Shown here in pieces: positions 17,327 to 26,305 of a stretch of 64,000 nucleotides of DNA. A model generated the notes under the pieces. It was not told where the DNA came from. It searched no databases and worked only from the letters and a program-made list of their open reading frames with translations. Origin of the DNA: Blautia sp. Marseille-P3087 (lineage in GTDB: Bacteria > Bacillota > Clostridia > Lachnospirales > Lachnospiraceae); contig NZ_LT635539.1 of NCBI RefSeq assembly GCF_900120195.1, positions 378,830 to 442,829 of the forward strand. Reading direction: 5' to 3'. The first letter of the stretch is position 1, and every line of letters begins with the position of its first letter. Position numbers and translations under genes: made by a program.

Positions 17327-17719
17327 TTATGCTTCTTCGCTCCCGGCCTTGGTACTGCTGTCTGCAGTTGTATCATCTTTGCCGAATCCACTTGCAAAAC
17401 GGTCTACAAAATCCGGAACCATATCCAGAACTTTGGTAAGTCCATCCTGATTTTTGACATTTACAAGCTTTGTGGAACCGTTCTGGATTACAAGTACGGC
17501 ACTTGGTGTCAGCTTTCCGGTCATTCCGCCGCCGCCGTTGCTCTTTTTGTCTCCTTCGAATGCACCGGCACCTACACCAAAAGAAACATCTACCAGTGGA
17601 AGGATGATAGTGTCACCTACATGAATTGCCTCGCCCACTACGGTTTTTGCGGAGATGAATGCATCCAGTCCTTTAAAAAGAGAGTTTACAGTATCTTTGA
17701 AATTGTTTTCGCCTGACAT
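17327..17719 (-). CDS. gerW: GerW/YtfJ family sporulation protein
   Basis: The 130-aa protein belongs to the YtfJ (GerW) family, needed in Bacillus for spore germination with certain germinants. The conserved core includes VGEAIHVGDTIILPLVDVSFGVG (from residue 28), a glycine-rich loop GGGGMTG and the block LTPSAVLVIQNG. The start follows the DUF2953 gene by 2 bases with AAGGAGG inside that gene's end. This DUF2953-gerW pair (ytfI-ytfJ) is conserved in spore formers. Confidence 0.92.
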   Translation of the reverse strand: MSGENNFKDTVNSLFKGLDAFISAKTVVGEAIHVGDTIILPLVDVSFGVGAGAFEGDKKSNGGGGMTGKLTPSAVLVIQNGSTKLVNVKNQDGLTKVLDMVPDFVDRFASGFGKDDTTADSSTKAGSEEA

Positions 17720-17721
17720 AA

Positions 17722-18747
17722 TCAGTCCTCCTTATGTTTATGTTTCCATCGTCTGATGACATATTTGATATTCTTATTAAAATACAGCTCCAGAGCGGTC
17801 TTTATGAGGAATACTCCATAGATCCGTCCTTTCAGGCTGATATTTCCTTTGAGTATATTTTTATCTTCAAATACAGGAGTTACGGCAATACAGTTTTTGT
17901 GAAGTGGAATGGTCATACCGAGAACTGCCAGTACGCTTCCTGTGATGGAGGGATCTGTGCTTCCAAAAGTAAGATTCCCCTTTGTTTTTGTCGGAAATAC
18001 ATGACGGAGCAGCTTTATGAAATGGTCCTTTACGAGAGTGATCGCTGCTTTGACCCGTGGATGTTCGAGAAAATCTCGAAACATATTTATTTTATCACAG
18101 ATATTTTTGATTGTTAATGTGAAATTTTCGATGTTTTTTGGTATTCCGCATAACTTTTGCCAAAATCTTCTGAGTGATTCAAAAAATGCACGAAGCTTAT
18201 ATCCCAGACTGTAACACAGATTTTCAATCTTCCGAATCAGACGCTGCTGATCTTCGGAGATTGTTTCGTCTAAAGTTTCGTCTGTCGAAGAATATGTGTG
18301 GGATTCTTCTCTGGAGACAGAATCCTCGGTACGAGAAGTGCCTGCGAGAGATTGAGAATCTGATAATGATTTATGTGTTTCTGCATTTATGACATCTTTT
18401 TGCGTAAGTGTTTGTATTTGAGGTTTAGAGGTATCAGATGTTTGCTGCTTTTTCTTCTTACGGTTTCTAAAATAGTTCAATAATCTCAATAATGGGATTC
18501 CCAATATTCGCAGTTCATATCCGGCGGTTCGATCTTTGTAATCAAGCCGGAATGAAATTCCTCCGAAAAGCCAGCTGATTCTTGCACTTGCAGATGCATC
18601 GAAAAATGAACCCTCTTCTTTGGCTGCGCTGGCCTGATAGCGTACCGGACAAAACAGTATAAGAAGAAGTGCCAATACGACAAGCCCCAGCAGAATTGCA
18701 AGAAGCACCAATATGAATTTTATCAGTATCCACAGAATATGTAGCAT
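17722..18747 (-). CDS. DUF2953 protein (YtfI-like), sporulation associated
   Basis: The 341-aa product has an N-terminal membrane segment (residues 5-33), then a soluble part with FCPVRYQASA, which is typical of DUF2953, a long low-complexity charged linker (about residues 95-165) rich in S, T, E and K, and a C-terminal DUF2953 half (GSTDPSITGSVLAVLGM). Function is unknown; the family is paired with gerW. The linker is longer and more polar than I would expect of YtfI and may be strain-variable. Confidence 0.85.
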   Translation of the reverse strand: MLHILWILIKFILVLLAILLGLVVLALLLILFCPVRYQASAAKEEGSFFDASASARISWLFGGISFRLDYKDRTAGYELRILGIPLLRLLNYFRNRKKKKQQTSDTSKPQIQTLTQKDVINAETHKSLSDSQSLAGTSRTEDSVSREESHTYSSTDETLDETISEDQQRLIRKIENLCYSLGYKLRAFFESLRRFWQKLCGIPKNIENFTLTIKNICDKINMFRDFLEHPRVKAAITLVKDHFIKLLRHVFPTKTKGNLTFGSTDPSITGSVLAVLGMTIPLHKNCIAVTPVFEDKNILKGNISLKGRIYGVFLIKTALELYFNKNIKYVIRRWKHKHKED

Positions 18748-18751
18748 AAAG

Positions 18752-19063
18752 TCACCTGTTTTTCCAATATTCTTTTATTTCAAATCCGCCGGTTTCAGAG
18801 AAAATTGTCTGAATCATTTCTGTAACAAGATCCATTGCGTCCTCTTTTCCTTTGGCAATACCTACAATTTCCGGACACATATCTGCTGCGCTTTCCTGAA
18901 TGAGGGTCAGTGCAGGAAGTATTTCGAGAAGATTGCAGGGATTCTCTGATAATGTGATCAGATAAATGCCCGGGACAGGCTTTCCGTGTTCCAGACGGCG
19001 GCGGATACGGGAAATATTTTTGATTCCCGGTCCGATATAATAGTTTTTGTGCCATTTCAGCAT
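18752..19063 (-). CDS. Conserved-looking 103-aa protein of unknown function upstream of DUF2953-gerW
   Basis: I cannot name a family. The protein is MLKWHKNYYIGPGIKNISRI, then RRRLEHGKPVPGIYLITLSE and a helical C-terminus, with no membrane segment. AAGGAG precedes the ATG, and the next gene starts 4 bases after its stop, so it is co-translated with the DUF2953 protein. Context suggests a sporulation link. A perfect 10-bp inverted repeat lies 37 bases before its start. Confidence 0.7.
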   Translation of the reverse strand: MLKWHKNYYIGPGIKNISRIRRRLEHGKPVPGIYLITLSENPCNLLEILPALTLIQESAADMCPEIVGIAKGKEDAMDLVTEMIQTIFSETGGFEIKEYWKNR

Positions 19064-19099
19064 ACTGGTTCCTGGCTCCTTCTGTGCAGAAAATAGTGT

Positions 19100-19125
19100 T
19101 TATAAAAGGATGCCCCCTTTTATAA
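19100..19125. repeat. Perfect 10-bp inverted repeat upstream of the gerW unit
   Basis: TTATAAAAGG-atgccc-CCTTTTATAA. It lies between the NUDIX terminator and the first gene of the gerW unit, where the promoter of that unit must be, so it may be an operator or overlap the promoter. No long T run follows on the minus strand, so it is not an obvious terminator. Confidence 0.6.
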
Positions 19126-19142
19126 AATTTAAACGAAAAATA

Positions 19143-19172
19143 AACAGGGCTGCGAATGCTGCAACCCTGTTA
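19143..19172 (-). terminator. Terminator after the NUDIX gene
   Basis: On the minus strand AACAGGG-N15-CCCTGTT followed by TATTTTTCG, 23 bases after the NUDIX stop. Confidence 0.75.
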
Positions 19173-19195
19173 TGGATACATTTTATGCAGAGCAG

Positions 19196-19648
19196 TTATA
19201 CTCTGCGCTGTTTCCCCCAGAGTCCCTGACTCCGCATTTCCAGATATTCCTGATATGCTTTTTCTACAATCTGTTTCTCGTTGGAGAAACGGAGAAGATG
19301 ATAGATTTCATGGAATTTGTAATATCCGGAATCTACAAAAAATTCTTCTCTCTGAGGTCTGCTATGATAATTATCAGCCGTCATCAGATACCAATGTACT
19401 TCTTTTGTAACGATATCTTCAGGTACAGTAAAATTATAGTGGCTTTTGCCGATATATTTTACGACAGTAGCCCTTACTCCTGCTTCTTCATGTACCTCGC
19501 GTAAGGCAGTTTCAATGTGTGTCTCGCCCGGTTCTACGGTTCCTTTTGGGAGCACCCAACCTTCATAACGGTTCTTATAAGATTTATAAAGTGCCAGTAT
19601 CTTACCTCGATAAATTACCACACCGCCACAGCTTGTTGCTTCTATCAT
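19196..19648 (-). CDS. NUDIX hydrolase
   Basis: The frame is open to 19729, but AGGAGGAAATTGCAAA selects ATG 19648 (MIEATSCGGVVIYRGK), giving 150 aa. The NUDIX box GX5EX7REUXEEXGU is complete: G of KGTVEPGE through REVHEEAGV (about residues 38-60). The substrate cannot be read from sequence; YrhB-like or diadenosine/nucleotide hydrolases are possible. It follows the transpeptidase gene by 92 bases and ends in a terminator. Confidence 0.88.
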   Translation of the reverse strand: MIEATSCGGVVIYRGKILALYKSYKNRYEGWVLPKGTVEPGETHIETALREVHEEAGVRATVVKYIGKSHYNFTVPEDIVTKEVHWYLMTADNYHSRPQREEFFVDSGYYKFHEIYHLLRFSNEKQIVEKAYQEYLEMRSQGLWGKQRRV

Positions 19649-19740
19649 TTTGCAATTTCCTCCTGTAATGCGTGTGAGTTTCATATCTTGAACTGCATAT
19701 AGTATAACTCTTTTTTGGTCGACTGGCAACTGTTTATCAA

Positions 19741-21225
19741 TTATTGCTGATCAAAATGATAAGCGTCAAAAAGATCTGCTGCGATCGGTACGGCTGCTTC
19801 GCTTCCGGTACCACCACCCTCAACGATTACAGCAACAACAAGATCAGGATCATCAACGTTAGAATATCCGATAAACCAGGAATGACTGGAGCCATTTTCG
19901 TCATATTCTGCAGAACCAGTCTTACCGGCTACTGTATACCCCCTGCCATTTAAGGCGGAAGCGGTGCCGCTTTCTACAACACCTTTCATCAGTTTACCGA
20001 GGATTGCAGCCTCGTTGCTTGTCATCAGACGTTTGTACGTAGTTGGCTCAGTTGTTTGGATAGTGTCTCCGTTTGCATTGACGATTTTATCAATCAGATA
20101 TGGCTTCATGAGGACACCATTGTTTGCGATAGCACTTGTGATGAGTGACATATGCATTGGAGAAACAAGAGTGTTTCCCTGACCGATGGCAGTCTGCATG
20201 ATCAATGGAATGCCAGAACTTCCGTCCAGTGAGAAACTGCTCTTACGATAAGAATTAAGTGGCAGTTTTTTATTAAAAAGAAGATCTTCGCTTGTTTTTA
20301 ACAGAGATGCGCCGCCGAGTTCTGTACCGATCTCAGCAAAGGCACAGTTGCAGGAATTGGCAAATGCCGTATAAAAATCTTCGGTACCATGCACGTTTCC
20401 ATTGTAACACTGGATAGTATGTCCTTCTTTTGTGATGCTTCCCTGACAGTCAAAAGAAAATCCGTTAAAACTTCCGTGTGTGCGGAAATAATCAAGTGCA
20501 GTGACTACTTTAAAAGTCGATCCAGGAGGATACTGCCCCATGGTGGCTCTGTTGAGCAGACTGCTGTTGGTTTCGTCATTTACAAGACTGTCCCAGTTTT
20601 CGGAAATGGTGTTGGGATCGAAATCCGGTTTGCTGACCATTGCAAGTATCTTGCCGGTAGATGGCTCAAGTGCAACAACGGCCCCTCTTCTGTCACCGAG
20701 AGAATTATATGCAGTGGTCTGAAGGTCAGCACTCAGAGTAGATACTACGCTGTCACCGGTATTTTTGGTTCCCATAAATTCATTACGGATCTGATTCAGG
20801 AAAAATTCGTGCGAAGAAAGCAGCTGAAAGTTTGCTTCGGATTCAAGACCGCTTTTTCCGTTGGTGTCATATCCGACTACGTGTGCAAATGTATTTCCAT
20901 AAGGATAAGAACGCTCTTCTGTTCCATCTTCAGAGACGTTTGTCTGGGCAAGTACTTCCCCGTCGGAAGATAGAATACTGCCACGGACTACCCGGTCAGA
21001 AAAGGTATCCTGACGTGTGTTATACGGGCTGTTGATAAAGTCATCACTTTTTATGGCGTTGAAATAAATAAGATAAGCGATCAACCCCATAAAAATAGCC
21101 ATGAAAAATACAGACACACAGGTATAGCTTCGATTTCTGGCACGGCGTCTTTTAGATCTGGCGCGTTCTTCCAATTTCCTCTCTCTCTCTGATTCTCTGT
21201 ATTGCCTCTTGTCTTCGTTTTTCAA
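19741..21225 (-). CDS. Penicillin-binding transpeptidase (class B / PBP2-like)
   Basis: The 494-aa protein crosslinks peptidoglycan. It has a charged cytoplasmic N-terminus rich in R, E and K (residues 1-33), one membrane segment (about 34-56), a dimerisation-type region, and a transpeptidase domain with Ser236 in STFK, NSCN (SxN) near 287 and KTGSAE near 433. The first start codon is TTG 21225, inside ftsW, with a GAGGA just before; no downstream ATG comes before the membrane segment, so the 74-base overlap with the previous gene is largely real, although a later non-ATG start is possible. Confidence 0.9.
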   Translation of the reverse strand: MKNEDKRQYRESERERKLEERARSKRRRARNRSYTCVSVFFMAIFMGLIAYLIYFNAIKSDDFINSPYNTRQDTFSDRVVRGSILSSDGEVLAQTNVSEDGTEERSYPYGNTFAHVVGYDTNGKSGLESEANFQLLSSHEFFLNQIRNEFMGTKNTGDSVVSTLSADLQTTAYNSLGDRRGAVVALEPSTGKILAMVSKPDFDPNTISENWDSLVNDETNSSLLNRATMGQYPPGSTFKVVTALDYFRTHGSFNGFSFDCQGSITKEGHTIQCYNGNVHGTEDFYTAFANSCNCAFAEIGTELGGASLLKTSEDLLFNKKLPLNSYRKSSFSLDGSSGIPLIMQTAIGQGNTLVSPMHMSLITSAIANNGVLMKPYLIDKIVNANGDTIQTTEPTTYKRLMTSNEAAILGKLMKGVVESGTASALNGRGYTVAGKTGSAEYDENGSSHSWFIGYSNVDDPDLVVAVIVEGGGTGSEAAVPIAADLFDAYHFDQQ

Positions 21226-22522
21226 ATTCCTCGTCCTCGTCTTCTCTTAAAATATAAAGTCCCTGAATAATCGCAAGCATCAGTATTGTACACAATAATG
21301 AACTTCCGCCGTAGCTTACGAGAGGGAGCGTTACACCGGTCATAGGGATAAATTTGGTTGCACCGCCGATCGTAAGGAAAACCTGAAATGCATATTCAGT
21401 ACCAAGTCCCAGCGCAATCAGTTTGTAAAAAGGATTGATGATACGCAGTGCAATATTTACGATCATAAGGAAAAAACTCATACATACAAGGATCAGGCAG
21501 ATGGCAAAAATGCCTCCAAGTTCCTCACAGATCGCACTGAAAATAAAATCATTTTTGACGACTGGGATAGATTCCGGTGATCCCTGACAGAGTCCCATGC
21601 CAAACCATCCGCCGGTGCCGATTGCAAAAAGTGACTGTACGATCTGGTAACCTTCGTTCTGATAAACAGCCATCGGGTCTTTCCAGGCGCTTACTCTCTG
21701 ACGGACATGTCCGAAAAGATGATAAGCAACAACAGATGCACCGGAACCTCCGACAATACCAAGTCCGAGGTAGCCGACATTTCTTGTGGCAACATAAACC
21801 ATAATAAGGTATGCGGCAAAAAAGATCACGGCACTTCCAAGGTCTTTGGAAAGTACAAGAATCCCGACGTGAAGTGCAGCAACGACTGTCACCTGCACAA
21901 TGGCACGGAAACTGGTATCTCTTGATAAAAAGGATGCCATGAAAAATACAAAAGTGATTTTAATCGCTTCGGAGGGCTGTACACCCATAAGAGACAGCTT
22001 CGCACCGTAGCTTGTCCTTGCAAGAGCGAAAACTGCGCCAAGCAGGACAATACCAATACCGGCATAGACCCATGTCAGCTTACGTAAGAAACGCATCTTG
22101 CGGATCATTACGGGAATGATCAGTGCAATGCCACTGGCTCCGGCTGCGATAAGAAGCTGTTTCTGTGCTGCGGAGATATCCAGTCTGCACAGCATGATAA
22201 AACCGACGCTTAAAAGCATACACATATTGTTCAGAAGAAGTATGGATGCTTTTTTGTAAAAGAGACGATACAAAATCTGGATTGCAGCAAAAAACAACAG
22301 CATCTCCGCATAAAATTCGACAACCTGAAAGTTAAAGGTTTTCAGATAGATTATCAGAAATGCAGTAAAATCAATGAAAAAGATCAACAGAAGCTGCTGG
22401 CGTAAAAGTTCATTACGCTCTTCCTCATCAGACTGGCGTACTGTATAAAAACAGTGAAAAGTATAAATGATCATCAACGTCAGGATGATATATTTGGAAA
22501 GTTCTACTATTACATTAATCAT
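21152..22522 (-). CDS. FtsW/RodA/SpoVE family peptidoglycan glycosyltransferase
   Basis: The 456-aa protein has about ten membrane segments and is a SEDS-family glycan polymerase that works with a class B PBP, here encoded next to it. Family motifs are VQPSEAIKITFVFF (about residue 180), LSKDLGSAVIFFAAYL and GVTLPLVSYGGSSLL near the C-terminus. The first 70 residues add extra membrane helices, and the cytoplasmic tail is strongly charged (EDEDEEFEKRRQEAIQR). Which SEDS role (elongation, division, sporulation) it has is not clear from sequence. Confidence 0.92.
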   Translation of the reverse strand: MINVIVELSKYIILTLMIIYTFHCFYTVRQSDEEERNELLRQQLLLIFFIDFTAFLIIYLKTFNFQVVEFYAEMLLFFAAIQILYRLFYKKASILLLNNMCMLLSVGFIMLCRLDISAAQKQLLIAAGASGIALIIPVMIRKMRFLRKLTWVYAGIGIVLLGAVFALARTSYGAKLSLMGVQPSEAIKITFVFFMASFLSRDTSFRAIVQVTVVAALHVGILVLSKDLGSAVIFFAAYLIMVYVATRNVGYLGLGIVGGSGASVVAYHLFGHVRQRVSAWKDPMAVYQNEGYQIVQSLFAIGTGGWFGMGLCQGSPESIPVVKNDFIFSAICEELGGIFAICLILVCMSFFLMIVNIALRIINPFYKLIALGLGTEYAFQVFLTIGGATKFIPMTGVTLPLVSYGGSSLLCTILMLAIIQGLYILREDEDEEFEKRRQEAIQRIREREEIGRTRQI

Positions 22523-22527
22523 ATGCC

Positions 22528-24699
22528 CTATTCGGCTCCTCTTTTAAAATGTCCTTTTGTATAATTTCTCTCTGCCGGAATCTTATGATGAAGGTAGACA
22601 TCCAGAAATTCCTGAAGGATTTTAGCTGCCTGAGCTGGTGCTTCTGTAGTAAAATTCAGACGGAAATTACGAATTCCGAGATTTCGCACCTTATCTGCTT
22701 CCTGCAGAAGTCCAAGTGGAAGGCTGTTATAAAGGATATTATAACAATGCTTTTCTTTTGCTGTAGTTCCGGTTTTCCATGGGTGACAGACACAGATGCT
22801 GCAGAATTCCTTATCGTAACGATCTTTCAAAACCATGGACTGTTCGTTGCAGTCACAGCCCTGCGTGTTCTTGCGTACACACTGTGCGGAAAGCATCAGA
22901 GGAATACTGCCATATAGAATCATTTCGCTGCCGATATTGTTACGGTGAAGAAGTTCTTTCTCGTTGAGCTCATAAGGGAGTGTATTTCTGAGAATATTTT
23001 CGTTTTCCCAGAATGAAATTGCCTCATCATTCCATGTATACATGGAAGCGTCCAGAATGCAGTATTTTTGCAATCCAAGTTCTCTGAGCATTCCGTAAGT
23101 CTCGAGATTCCGTACAAGAAAGCCTTTCAGTCTGCCATCAGAAAGCCATAAACGACAGCTATCAAAAAGTCCTTTTGGTGCGCTGCCTCTGGTGATATAA
23201 GGAAGTGAAAGATACAGCTCTTTTTCTTTATATATGTCGGAATTTATCAATTCTTTCAGTGCATCATAATATACATACAGTCCGTATATCTCAGGATTTT
23301 TGCAGAGTGCTGCTGCCTGCTCTCTGGTTTCGCAGGAAACCCGGAACCTAAGTGTTTGTTCGGAAGGAACAGCATTCTTAGCTGTGCTGTATCGGATCTG
23401 ACCGGAAACAGTACGCTTCTGCCTGCTGTAAAGTCTTTCTTCGAGAAGCTGTATTGCATTTCTTCGAAGTTCATTCAGTACACGGATCGGAACAAAAATC
23501 TGCTCTCCCATCTCAATATTCAGAGAATTCCAGATAAATGGTGTGTTTCCGAGCTTTTCCATCTGCTGCCTGATTCGTGTCCCGGCCATAGGCTGATCTT
23601 TGGCGAACTGTACTTCTTCAGCAGTTGCGGTGATATGAGCGTCACGGCAGGAAATATCGAGTATCGCCGGAGCACCCGGATACAGAATCAAAGTTCCGCT
23701 GACAGGTTCTTTACGTGAAGGAAGTGCTTCAGGAAGCCCATTTGATTTTTTGTCGTTTGTAAATGCCATCATAGAAGGCCCGTTTGACTGTCTGTAATAT
23801 CCCTGACAGGAGCCTCCGCGGCTGAAAATATCAAGGAGATACTGACGATCCTGATCTGTGATATGATATGGTTTGCTATTATTAAGAAGTATATCCAGAT
23901 ATTTCCGATACATTCCGGTGACAGCAGCTGTATATCCCGGCTGTTTCATACGGCCTTCAATCTTTAGAGAGGTAACACCCGCATTTATGATCTCGGGTAA
24001 AAGATCAAGGGTACACATATCTTTGAGACTTAGAGGACAAAAATCTTTTTGTGTTTTGTAATGACGGGCATCAGGGGTACGCACCTGGTAAGGAAGGCGG
24101 CACGGCTGTGCACAGCGCCCACGGTTTCCACTTCGGCCGCCAAGCATACTGCTCATAAGACATTGTCCTGAAAAGCTGTAACAAAGTGCACCATGAATAA
24201 ATGCTTCGATTTCAATAGAGCTTGCCTGATGCATGGCAGAAAGTTCTTCAAGAGACAGTTCTCTGGCAGCAACCACACGGGTAGCACCCTGGTTTTCCAG
24301 GAATTTCATTCCCTCAGGGCCGGTCACAGTCATCTGTGTACTGGCATGAAGATGAAGCTCTGGAAAATTATTTCGGATAAACTGAAATACGCCAAAATCC
24401 TGTACAATGACCGCATCAAGTCCTTCTTCGTATAAAGGGCGAAGGGAATCATATAAACGTTCTTTGAGCTCTCTGTTTTTGAGAAGTGTATTTACAGTCA
24501 GATAAAGCTTTTTTCCATGAATGTGAGACGTATGAATTGCACGGATCAGCTCTTCCTGTGTAAAATTGCGCGCATATGCTCTTGCACCGAAGTCAGGGCC
24601 ACCAACATAAACGGCATCGGCACCTGCGCCAAGGGCTGCTTCAAAAGCTTCATAAGAACCTGCCGGTGCAAGAAGTTCGATTTCGTGTGTTATATTCAA
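22528..24699 (-). CDS. U32 family peptidase / RlhA-type RNA hydroxylation protein
   Basis: The 723-aa product carries the U32 domain at the N-terminus (LLAPAGSYEAFEAALGAGAD, residues 9-28) with the iron-sulfur-type cysteines in GALCYSFSGQC and RCAQPC (about residues 170-203), followed by a DUF3656-like domain and a C-terminal second half with more Cys. U32 proteins such as RlhA and TrhP act in tRNA or 23S rRNA hydroxylation rather than proteolysis. The start is TTG 24699 behind AAAAGGATG. It is followed 5 bases later by ftsW. Confidence 0.9.
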   Translation of the reverse strand: MNITHEIELLAPAGSYEAFEAALGAGADAVYVGGPDFGARAYARNFTQEELIRAIHTSHIHGKKLYLTVNTLLKNRELKERLYDSLRPLYEEGLDAVIVQDFGVFQFIRNNFPELHLHASTQMTVTGPEGMKFLENQGATRVVAARELSLEELSAMHQASSIEIEAFIHGALCYSFSGQCLMSSMLGGRSGNRGRCAQPCRLPYQVRTPDARHYKTQKDFCPLSLKDMCTLDLLPEIINAGVTSLKIEGRMKQPGYTAAVTGMYRKYLDILLNNSKPYHITDQDRQYLLDIFSRGGSCQGYYRQSNGPSMMAFTNDKKSNGLPEALPSRKEPVSGTLILYPGAPAILDISCRDAHITATAEEVQFAKDQPMAGTRIRQQMEKLGNTPFIWNSLNIEMGEQIFVPIRVLNELRRNAIQLLEERLYSRQKRTVSGQIRYSTAKNAVPSEQTLRFRVSCETREQAAALCKNPEIYGLYVYYDALKELINSDIYKEKELYLSLPYITRGSAPKGLFDSCRLWLSDGRLKGFLVRNLETYGMLRELGLQKYCILDASMYTWNDEAISFWENENILRNTLPYELNEKELLHRNNIGSEMILYGSIPLMLSAQCVRKNTQGCDCNEQSMVLKDRYDKEFCSICVCHPWKTGTTAKEKHCYNILYNSLPLGLLQEADKVRNLGIRNFRLNFTTEAPAQAAKILQEFLDVYLHHKIPAERNYTKGHFKRGAE

Positions 24700-24740
24700 A
24701 ATATATCATCCTTTTCTAAAAAATGGATTTAAACAAATAA

Positions 24741-24764
24741 AGAGGACTACCGAAGCAATCCCCT
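24741..24764 (-). terminator. Terminator of zapA with UUCG tetraloop
   Basis: On the minus strand a 10-bp stem with three G-U wobbles, AGGGGATTGC-TTCG-GTAGTCCTCT, followed by TTATTTG, starts 7 bases after the zapA stop codon. The UUCG loop makes it more stable than its length suggests. Confidence 0.7.
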
Positions 24765-24771
24765 TCCTGCT

Positions 24772-25179
24772 TTACTTAAGCAATTTGTCAATTTCCTCAT
24801 TCAGATCCTTGACTTTATCTTCGAGAAGCTCTTTCTGATGCTGGGCTTCCTGCTGCTTTTTCTCTGTTTCTTCGATCTTCATGCGAAGCGCGATGAGTTC
24901 GTGCTTCAGTTCGTACATTTCCTGATCTTTCTGCTGGAGATCCTGTTCGAAGATCTCAGCCTGTTTTTTTGCTTTGAAATAGTCATCTGTGACATTCAGA
25001 CTCAGTAATGTATGTTTTGTTTCGGCGGACTGACGGGAATATCCCGGCATTTCGCTTAATTCTGCCATTTTATTATTTATATAAGATGCAACTTTCTGGA
25101 AATACTCCTCAGATTCGTAACCTCCCAGAGTGAAGATCTTGCCTCCGATTACTACCTGCGCCGTATTTTTGACTGCCAT
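24772..25179 (-). CDS. zapA: Cell division protein ZapA (long coiled-coil form)
   Basis: The 135-aa protein has the ZapA head (VVIGGKIFTLGGYESEEYFQ, residues 9-28; VASYINNKM, 31-39) and a long C-terminal coiled coil from about residue 70 to the end (KQAEIFEQDLQQKDQEMYEL and on). ZapA bundles FtsZ filaments at the division site. It starts behind GGGAGG and has its own promoter-like element and terminator. Confidence 0.9.
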   Translation of the reverse strand: MAVKNTAQVVIGGKIFTLGGYESEEYFQKVASYINNKMAELSEMPGYSRQSAETKHTLLSLNVTDDYFKAKKQAEIFEQDLQQKDQEMYELKHELIALRMKIEETEKKQQEAQHQKELLEDKVKDLNEEIDKLLK

Positions 25180-25215
25180 AACAAGCCTCCCGTAAATTTG
25201 TAGTTTCTTCCAACC

Positions 25216-25244
25216 ATTATAATCGAATTTTGTAGAAATGTATA
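25216..25244 (-). promoter_or_regulatory. Possible zapA promoter
   Basis: On the minus strand TATACA (25244-25239), 17 bases, TATAAT (25221-25216), ending 36 bases before the zapA start. The -10 is perfect and the -35 has 4 of 6 matches. Confidence 0.5.
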
Positions 25245-25282
25245 GGAATTTTTACGAATTGTTTTCAAAAATGTATTCTGTA

Positions 25283-26287
25283 TTAATCCTGAACGGGTTT
25301 CTCAAATCCGAGATGCTCGTAAGCCAGTGCAGACGCGGTACGGCCACGCGGCGTACGGTTCAGAAATCCATTCTGCAAAAGATACGGTTCATACACATCT
25401 TCCAGAGTTCCGGCATCCTCTCCGATGGCGGCTGCCAGTGTCTCCAGACCGACAGGGCCACCCTGAAAATTGACGATCAGAGTTTGCAGAATGCGGCGGT
25501 CAATCTTGTCGAGACCGTATTGATCTACTTCCAGAAGATCGAGTGCAAATACAGCTACTTCGTAAGTGATCCGTCCATCGTATTTTACCTGTGCGAAATC
25601 ACGCACTCTCTTGAGAAGGCGATTTGCAAGACGAGGGGTACCTCTGGAGCGTTTGGCGATTTCGGCAGCTCCCCGTGTATCAATTTCCACTCCGAGAACC
25701 TCCGCAGAACGAAGTATGATCGTCTGTAGCTCTTTTTGATCATAAAATTCCAGATGATGCATGACACCAAAACGGTCACGCAGAGGCGCTGATAACAAAC
25801 CGGCCCTTGTCGTGGCACCGACCAGCGTAAATTTCGGGAGATCGAGACGGATGGATCTGGCAGAAGCGCCCTTGCCGATCATAATATCAATTGCAAAGTC
25901 CTCCATCGCAGGGTAAAGAACTTCTTCTACCTGGCGGTTCAGACGGTGAATTTCATCGACAAACAAAATGTCACCTTCCTGAAGGTTGTTCAGAATAGCT
26001 GCCATTTCACCGGGCTTTTCGATTGCAGGACCGGAAGTGACCTTCATGTGTGTACCCATCTCATTGGCAATGATGCCGGATAAGGTGGTTTTACCAAGTC
26101 CGGGAGGACCGTAAAACAGTACATGATCCAGCGCATCGTGCCGTTGTTTTGCTGCTTCTATATAAATTTTAAGTGTTTTTTTAGTTTTTTCCTGACCGAT
26201 GTATTCATCTAGTGTCTGAGGTCGAAGATTTCCCTCTAGAGGAAGATCTTCTTCGGTCACATCGGTGGTGATCATTCTTTTATCCAT
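25283..26287 (-). CDS. ruvB: Holliday junction branch migration helicase RuvB
   Basis: The 334-aa AAA+ protein drives branch migration with RuvA. Walker [13 protein letters not shown] (about residues 60-71), Walker [10 protein letters not shown] (about 109-117), sensor region [18 protein letters not shown] and the C-terminal winged helix ([14 protein letters not shown]) are all present. It follows ruvA by 18 bases. RuvC is absent, as expected in a Firmicute, and RecU in this window should be the partner nuclease. Confidence 0.97.
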   Translation of the reverse strand: MDKRMITTDVTEEDLPLEGNLRPQTLDEYIGQEKTKKTLKIYIEAAKQRHDALDHVLFYGPPGLGKTTLSGIIANEMGTHMKVTSGPAIEKPGEMAAILNNLQEGDILFVDEIHRLNRQVEEVLYPAMEDFAIDIMIGKGASARSIRLDLPKFTLVGATTRAGLLSAPLRDRFGVMHHLEFYDQKELQTIILRSAEVLGVEIDTRGAAEIAKRSRGTPRLANRLLKRVRDFAQVKYDGRITYEVAVFALDLLEVDQYGLDKIDRRILQTLIVNFQGGPVGLETLAAAIGEDAGTLEDVYEPYLLQNGFLNRTPRGRTASALAYEHLGFEKPVQD

Positions 26288-26305
26288 TGCTAATCTTTAC
26301 TCCAA

